Assembly: GCA_003483125.1 (NCBI GenBank)
Contig: DMWU01000239.1
Location: 1-8,472 of the forward strand
Direction: 5' to 3'
Origin: Erythrobacter sp.
GTDB lineage: Bacteria > Pseudomonadota > Alphaproteobacteria > Sphingomonadales > Sphingomonadaceae
DNA: 8,472 nt
Part shown: in pieces, positions 4,705-8,472 of the stretch
Numbering within the stretch: position 1 is the first letter of the stretch
Layout: each line of letters begins with the position of its first letter
Position numbers and translations under genes: made by a program
The notes under the pieces: generated by a model
The model's database searches: none
What the model was told of the DNA's origin: nothing
Seen by the model: only the letters and a program-made list of their open reading frames with translations

Positions 4705-6981
4705 TTAGCGGCGGCCCTGGAGCCTGATATTGCCCGGCCGACCGCGTTTACCACGCATATATTTGCCCTTCTTACGCGGAGCGGTGCGCCCGCCGCGTGC
4801 TTCGATAGGATTGCCATCGCTGTCTAGGGGCTCAAACTTCAGGGCACCAGTTAGCGGATTGGATTCTGCCAGCTTTAGTTTTAGCCGGTCGCTTACTGAA
4901 TATCGGGTCCCACTTTCTTCACCGACAAGCGCTTGCGCGGCCTCTTCATGCCGAAAATGTTCGCGACCCAAGGTCGAAACCGGCACGAGACCATCGCCGC
5001 CCAGTCCCAATATAGTTGCGAAGAACCCGAAACTTTGGACACCAGTGATACGCGTATCGAAAGTTTCGCCAACGCGCCCTGAAAGCCAAGCCGCAACATA
5101 GCGGTCGATAGTCTCGCGCTCCGCTTCCATCGCGCGGCGCTCTGCCTGACTTATCGCGTCCGTAACCTGCTGCAAACTATCGCGATCTCGGTCTGACAGT
5201 CCGGTGGCAGGCCGGATCGACCCCTTTGGTTTGGGCTGCTCCAGCTTGAAGGCATCTACAAGCGCGCGATGCACAAGCAGGTCGGCATATCGCCTGATTG
5301 GTGATGTAAAATGCGCATAAGAGCCAAGTGCGAGTCCAAAATGGCCAGCATTACCCGGCCCGTAATAGGCCTGCGTCTGACTGCGTAATACCGCTTCCAT
5401 CACTTGCAACTTCTCAGCCTCGTCACTCACATCCTTGAGCAAGCGATTGAACAGGCTGGGGGTAATCACCTGGCCTAATGCAAGCTTGTGCCCCATGGTT
5501 CCCAGATAGTCACGAAGGGCGATCAGCTTTTCACGCGCGGGCGGCTCATGCACTCGATATACGACTGGGGCGGTCTTGCTTTCCAGCGCCTTCGCTGCGG
5601 CGACGTTGGCGGCAATCATGAAATCTTCGACAACGCGATGCGCACCTAGCCGTTCTCGTACGGCGATCTTGGCAATCTGGCCCTTCTCGTCCAGCATAAC
5701 CCTGCGCTCGGGTAGCTCGAGTTCAAGCGGGTCACGTTCGTGCCGGGCCTTTTCCAGCAACCTCCACGCATCCCACGGATGTTTGAGACGAGCAGGGGCC
5801 GTCCCGTCATCGATCTGTGCCTGCGCGTCTTCATAAGCTATATTCTCTTCAATCCGCACGATTGCACGCTTGAAATCCCAGGAAGTAACCACGCCTTCTC
5901 GCGAGATATGCAGATGGCAAACCATTGCCGCACGATCTTCACCCTGCTTGAGCGAACAAACATCCGCACTAAGGATTTCAGGCAGCATCGGAACAACACG
6001 ATCGGGGAAATAGACCGAGTTGCCTCGCTTCCTTGCTTCTCGGTCAATCTGGCTACCGGGACGAACGAAGAAACTCACATCGGCAATGGCGATCAATGCG
6101 TCATAGCCACCATCCTTGCTGGGTGCTGCCCAGATGGCGTCATCGTGGTCTCGCGCATCTGCGGGATCGATTGCGACGATGGGAAGTTCTCGTAAATCCT
6201 GGCGCCTATCCTGATGCAGCGGCAGAGAGGCCACTTGGCCCGCTTCTTCGATTGCCTCCTCAGGGAATTTAACCGGAATGCCATGTTTTGCGATAGCGAT
6301 GAGGCTGAAACTCTTGTGCGCAAGCGGATCGCCGATGATCTCGGTCACTTTCACCCCGGAACGCGGCGAACGACCTGTCCGCTCTGCCAGCACGAGCTGT
6401 CCATTCTCCGCCCCAGCAAGATCAGAGATTGGTGAGGAGTTGCGAATTCGGCGATCGACAGGTGCAAGCCAGGCCTTTCCGCTTCCATCAACTTCAACCA
6501 CGCCCATCAAGCCTTCGGTACGGGCAGGTAGCTTCTTCATCGGGTGCGCAATCCAACCGGATTCACGCTCTTCGGTGCGAGCAAGTACGCGATCACCGCG
6601 TCTCAATGCCGAATGACCTCGTGCGCCCTTGCCGCCCTTCCGCTCCTTAAGCGTCAGTCGAGGGGGATCTGCACCGTCATCCGGCGACCAATTGTCGGGA
6701 ACAGCGATTGGCTCCCCATCCTCTATATCGATTATGCGCAGAACTGTGACGCGGGGAATACCACCCATGCGATGATATGCGGTCTTCTTTCCATCGATCA
6801 AACCCTCTTCCGCCATGTCTTTTAACAAGCGCTTTAGAGCGACCTTTTCTTGCCCCTTGAGGCCAAACGCCCTGGCAATTTCGCGTTTGCCCGCTGGAAT
6901 TTCAGAAGCTTGAAGAAACTCTAAGACCCGTTCGCGCGTCGGTAGACCTTGCTGCCGTTTGGAGGGCCGTTTGCCCGCCAA
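4705..6981 (-). CDS. rnr: Ribonuclease R (3'-5' exoribonuclease)
   Basis: This 758-residue processive exoribonuclease degrades RNA, including structured RNA, from the 3' end. A winged-helix domain lies at about 15-62, followed by cold-shock-type RNA-binding regions to about 250. The RNB catalytic domain runs from about 265 to 590. It holds the catalytic motif DPADARDHDDA at 272-282 (Asp272, 278, 280 and 281 bind the metal ions) and the block YGPGNAGHFGLALGSYAHF before SPIRRYADLLVH. An S1 domain spans about 635-715. The tail from about 729 is rich in Lys, Arg and Gly, as in many RNase R proteins. The start codon is TTG at 6981. An in-frame stop lies 21 bases upstream, and no ATG or GTG is suitably placed. 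AAGGG inside the end of proS is 9 bases before it. It begins one base after the proS stop, implying translational coupling. Confidence 0.95.
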   Translation of the reverse strand: MAGKRPSKRQQGLPTRERVLEFLQASEIPAGKREIARAFGLKGQEKVALKRLLKDMAEEGLIDGKKTAYHRMGGIPRVTVLRIIDIEDGEPIAVPDNWSPDDGADPPRLTLKERKGGKGARGHSALRRGDRVLARTEERESGWIAHPMKKLPARTEGLMGVVEVDGSGKAWLAPVDRRIRNSSPISDLAGAENGQLVLAERTGRSPRSGVKVTEIIGDPLAHKSFSLIAIAKHGIPVKFPEEAIEEAGQVASLPLHQDRRQDLRELPIVAIDPADARDHDDAIWAAPSKDGGYDALIAIADVSFFVRPGSQIDREARKRGNSVYFPDRVVPMLPEILSADVCSLKQGEDRAAMVCHLHISREGVVTSWDFKRAIVRIEENIAYEDAQAQIDDGTAPARLKHPWDAWRLLEKARHERDPLELELPERRVMLDEKGQIAKIAVRERLGAHRVVEDFMIAANVAAAKALESKTAPVVYRVHEPPAREKLIALRDYLGTMGHKLALGQVITPSLFNRLLKDVSDEAEKLQVMEAVLRSQTQAYYGPGNAGHFGLALGSYAHFTSPIRRYADLLVHRALVDAFKLEQPKPKGSIRPATGLSDRDRDSLQQVTDAISQAERRAMEAERETIDRYVAAWLSGRVGETFDTRITGVQSFGFFATILGLGGDGLVPVSTLGREHFRHEEAAQALVGEESGTRYSVSDRLKLKLAESNPLTGALKFEPLDSDGNPIEARGGRTAPRKKGKYMRGKRGRPGNIRLQGRR

Positions 6982-6982
6982 C

Positions 6983-8472
6983 TCAATATGCCCTTGCGAT
7001 CAAAATGCGCTCTACTGCTGGCTTGCCGGTAAAGATACAATCTCCATCTGCGGGATCCGCGTTGGTCGGCACATTGCGAATGGTGAGCTTGTAATTCTTA
7101 AGCTGTTCAACCACGCCTTCTAACTCGTCACCGCTAGGCTTGCCCCATTGGACCTCAAGCCAGCCAGGATGGCGCCTATCCGATCCATAGAATTCCGCGA
7201 CTTCATCCATAGTAGCAATACCACGAGTGATATTATTATCACGGTGCTCGCGTGCTTGTTCAAACAAGTCATGTTGGATCTGCTCAAGCATCGCGCCAAC
7301 ACTATCTGCGCACTCATCGATGCTTGGCGTGGTAAAGTTGGCCCTACCCTCTTCATTCCACAGCTGGTCACGCCGCAGCATACTGACGACACCATTGTCC
7401 ATGTCTCGGCTGCCAACCTCAATGATTATCGGCGCGCCTTTGCGCACCCAATTCCAACGCTTGGCGGTCGCCTTGCCGTGTGATGTATCGAGCAGCACGC
7501 GCACCTTCTCGCCGAGGGCAGATTGACCAGCAATCTGAGCGCGTAGCTTCTCACAATACGCAATGACGGCTTCATCGCCGTCATTCCCGCGCAGCATAGG
7601 CAGAATTACGACCTGCTGCGGCGCGATTGCAGGCGGGACACGCAGACCATCATCGTCGCCGTGCGTCATGATCACGCCGCCAATCATGCGGGTGGAGACA
7701 CCCCAACTGGTCGTATGGCAGAATTGCTCGCTACCTTCGCGGCTCTGATATTTAATCCCGGCGGCCTCAGCAAAATTGGTGCCCAGATAATGCGAAGTAC
7801 CCGCCTGCAGTGCCTTGCCGTCCTGCATCATCGCCTCGATCGACCAGGTTTCTACAGCACCTGGGAAGCGCTCATTCTCAGGCTTCTCACCAGTAATCAC
7901 GGGCATCGCCAGGTCTTCCTCGGCGCAGGCCCTATACATTTCAAGTGCCCGATGGGTCTCTTCGAGGGCGCCTTCGCGATCCTCGTGGGCGGTATGCCCC
8001 TCCTGCCAAAGGAACTCACTGGTGCGCAGGAACATGCGGGTTCGCATTTCCCAACGAACAACATTGGCCCATTGATTTGTAAGCAAGGGAAGATCGCGCC
8101 AGCTTTGGATCCAGCGCGACATTGCATCACCAATGATTGTTTCCGAAGTAGGACGGACAACCAGTGGCTCTTCAAGCCTTGCTTCGGGGTCGGGTTTCAG
8201 CCCACCCTTGCCATCGGTAATCAGGCGATGGTGCGTGACGACAGCCATTTCCTTGGCAAAACCTTTCACGTGCTCCGCTTCCCGTTCAAAATTAGCTAGC
8301 GGTATAAAGATCGGGAAATAGCAGTTCTGAACGCCAGCAGCCTTGATGCGATCATCCATCAATCGCTGGATACGCTCCCATATACCGAAGCCCCATGGCT
8401 TGATAACCATGCAGCCGCGCACGCCAGAATCCTCCGCCAGATCGCGCTCTGCCACTAACGCCTCATACCATC
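6983..8472 (-). CDS. proS: Prolyl-tRNA synthetase, archaeal/eukaryote-type (partial, 5' end beyond window)
   Basis: This class II synthetase charges tRNA-Pro with proline. The open frame continues to the window edge: codons for WYEAL precede a GTG at 8455 that should not be taken as the start, because homologues begin about 15 or more residues further upstream. Visible parts, numbered from that GTG codon, are motif 1 around VRGCMVIKPWGFGIWE (12-27) and the proline-site RPTSET (101-106). Motif 2 includes RWEMRTRMFLRTSEFLWQEGH (134-154), and motif 3 lies in THGDDDGLRVPP (264-275). An anticodon-binding domain follows (about 278-390), with a C-terminal domain ending in Tyr (ILIARAY). The lack of an inserted editing domain between motifs 2 and 3, the GTSHYLGTNFA segment and the terminal Tyr identify the archaeal/eukaryote-like form (ProS type 3), not the usual long bacterial form. 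It is followed by rnr after one base. Confidence 0.95.
   Translation of the reverse strand, partial: WYEALVAERDLAEDSGVRGCMVIKPWGFGIWERIQRLMDDRIKAAGVQNCYFPIFIPLANFEREAEHVKGFAKEMAVVTHHRLITDGKGGLKPDPEARLEEPLVVRPTSETIIGDAMSRWIQSWRDLPLLTNQWANVVRWEMRTRMFLRTSEFLWQEGHTAHEDREGALEETHRALEMYRACAEEDLAMPVITGEKPENERFPGAVETWSIEAMMQDGKALQAGTSHYLGTNFAEAAGIKYQSREGSEQFCHTTSWGVSTRMIGGVIMTHGDDDGLRVPPAIAPQQVVILPMLRGNDGDEAVIAYCEKLRAQIAGQSALGEKVRVLLDTSHGKATAKRWNWVRKGAPIIIEVGSRDMDNGVVSMLRRDQLWNEEGRANFTTPSIDECADSVGAMLEQIQHDLFEQAREHRDNNITRGIATMDEVAEFYGSDRRHPGWLEVQWGKPSGDELEGVVEQLKNYKLTIRNVPTNADPADGDCIFTGKPAVERILIARAY

Noticed and set aside
8453..8455. GTG as the start codon of proS
   Set aside because: The frame stays open to the window edge and the upstream codons (WYEAL) match what I recall of the conserved ProRS N terminus, so the real start lies outside.

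Overview
The window looks like chromosomal DNA from an alphaproteobacterium, most likely of the order Sphingomonadales (Erythrobacter-like). The signs are moderate GC content, the style of the pyruvate dehydrogenase E2 and E3 proteins, a small universal-stress protein of a type I associate with that group, and an archaeal/eukaryote-type prolyl-tRNA synthetase. This placement rests on recalled protein resemblance, not on a search. No phage, insertion sequence, CRISPR array or defence gene is visible. The content is mainly housekeeping.

Layout. Positions 1-83 hold a tRNA-Ser(UGA) that lacks its first 7 bases at the window edge. Positions 84-336 are a gene-free stretch with competing inverted repeats and a probable promoter directly before a small lipoprotein gene (337-741, + strand). 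A 150-base convergent gap (742-891) holds a hairpin and a short promoter/ATG module that resembles the lipoprotein start. From 4114 down to 892 on the - strand runs a pyruvate dehydrogenase operon: pdhC (E2), then a hotdog acyl-CoA thioesterase, then lpdA (E3). E1 is not in the window. A 135-base divergent region (4115-4249) separates pdhC from a UspA-family gene on the + strand (4250-4696). That gene ends 8 bases from the end of rnr (ribonuclease R, - strand). rnr sits one base after proS (prolyl-tRNA synthetase, - strand), which runs off the right end of the window.

How the parts work together. E2 and E3 are the core and the reoxidising enzyme of the complex that makes acetyl-CoA from pyruvate. 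The thioesterase between them could hydrolyse acyl-CoA and so release CoA. proS and rnr form a tightly coupled translation/RNA-turnover pair. The most notable features are the two peripheral-subunit-binding domains in E2, the altered Asp motif in the thioesterase, the TTG start of rnr coupled to the proS stop, and the probable leaderless start of the lipoprotein gene. I found no clearly new multi-gene system.
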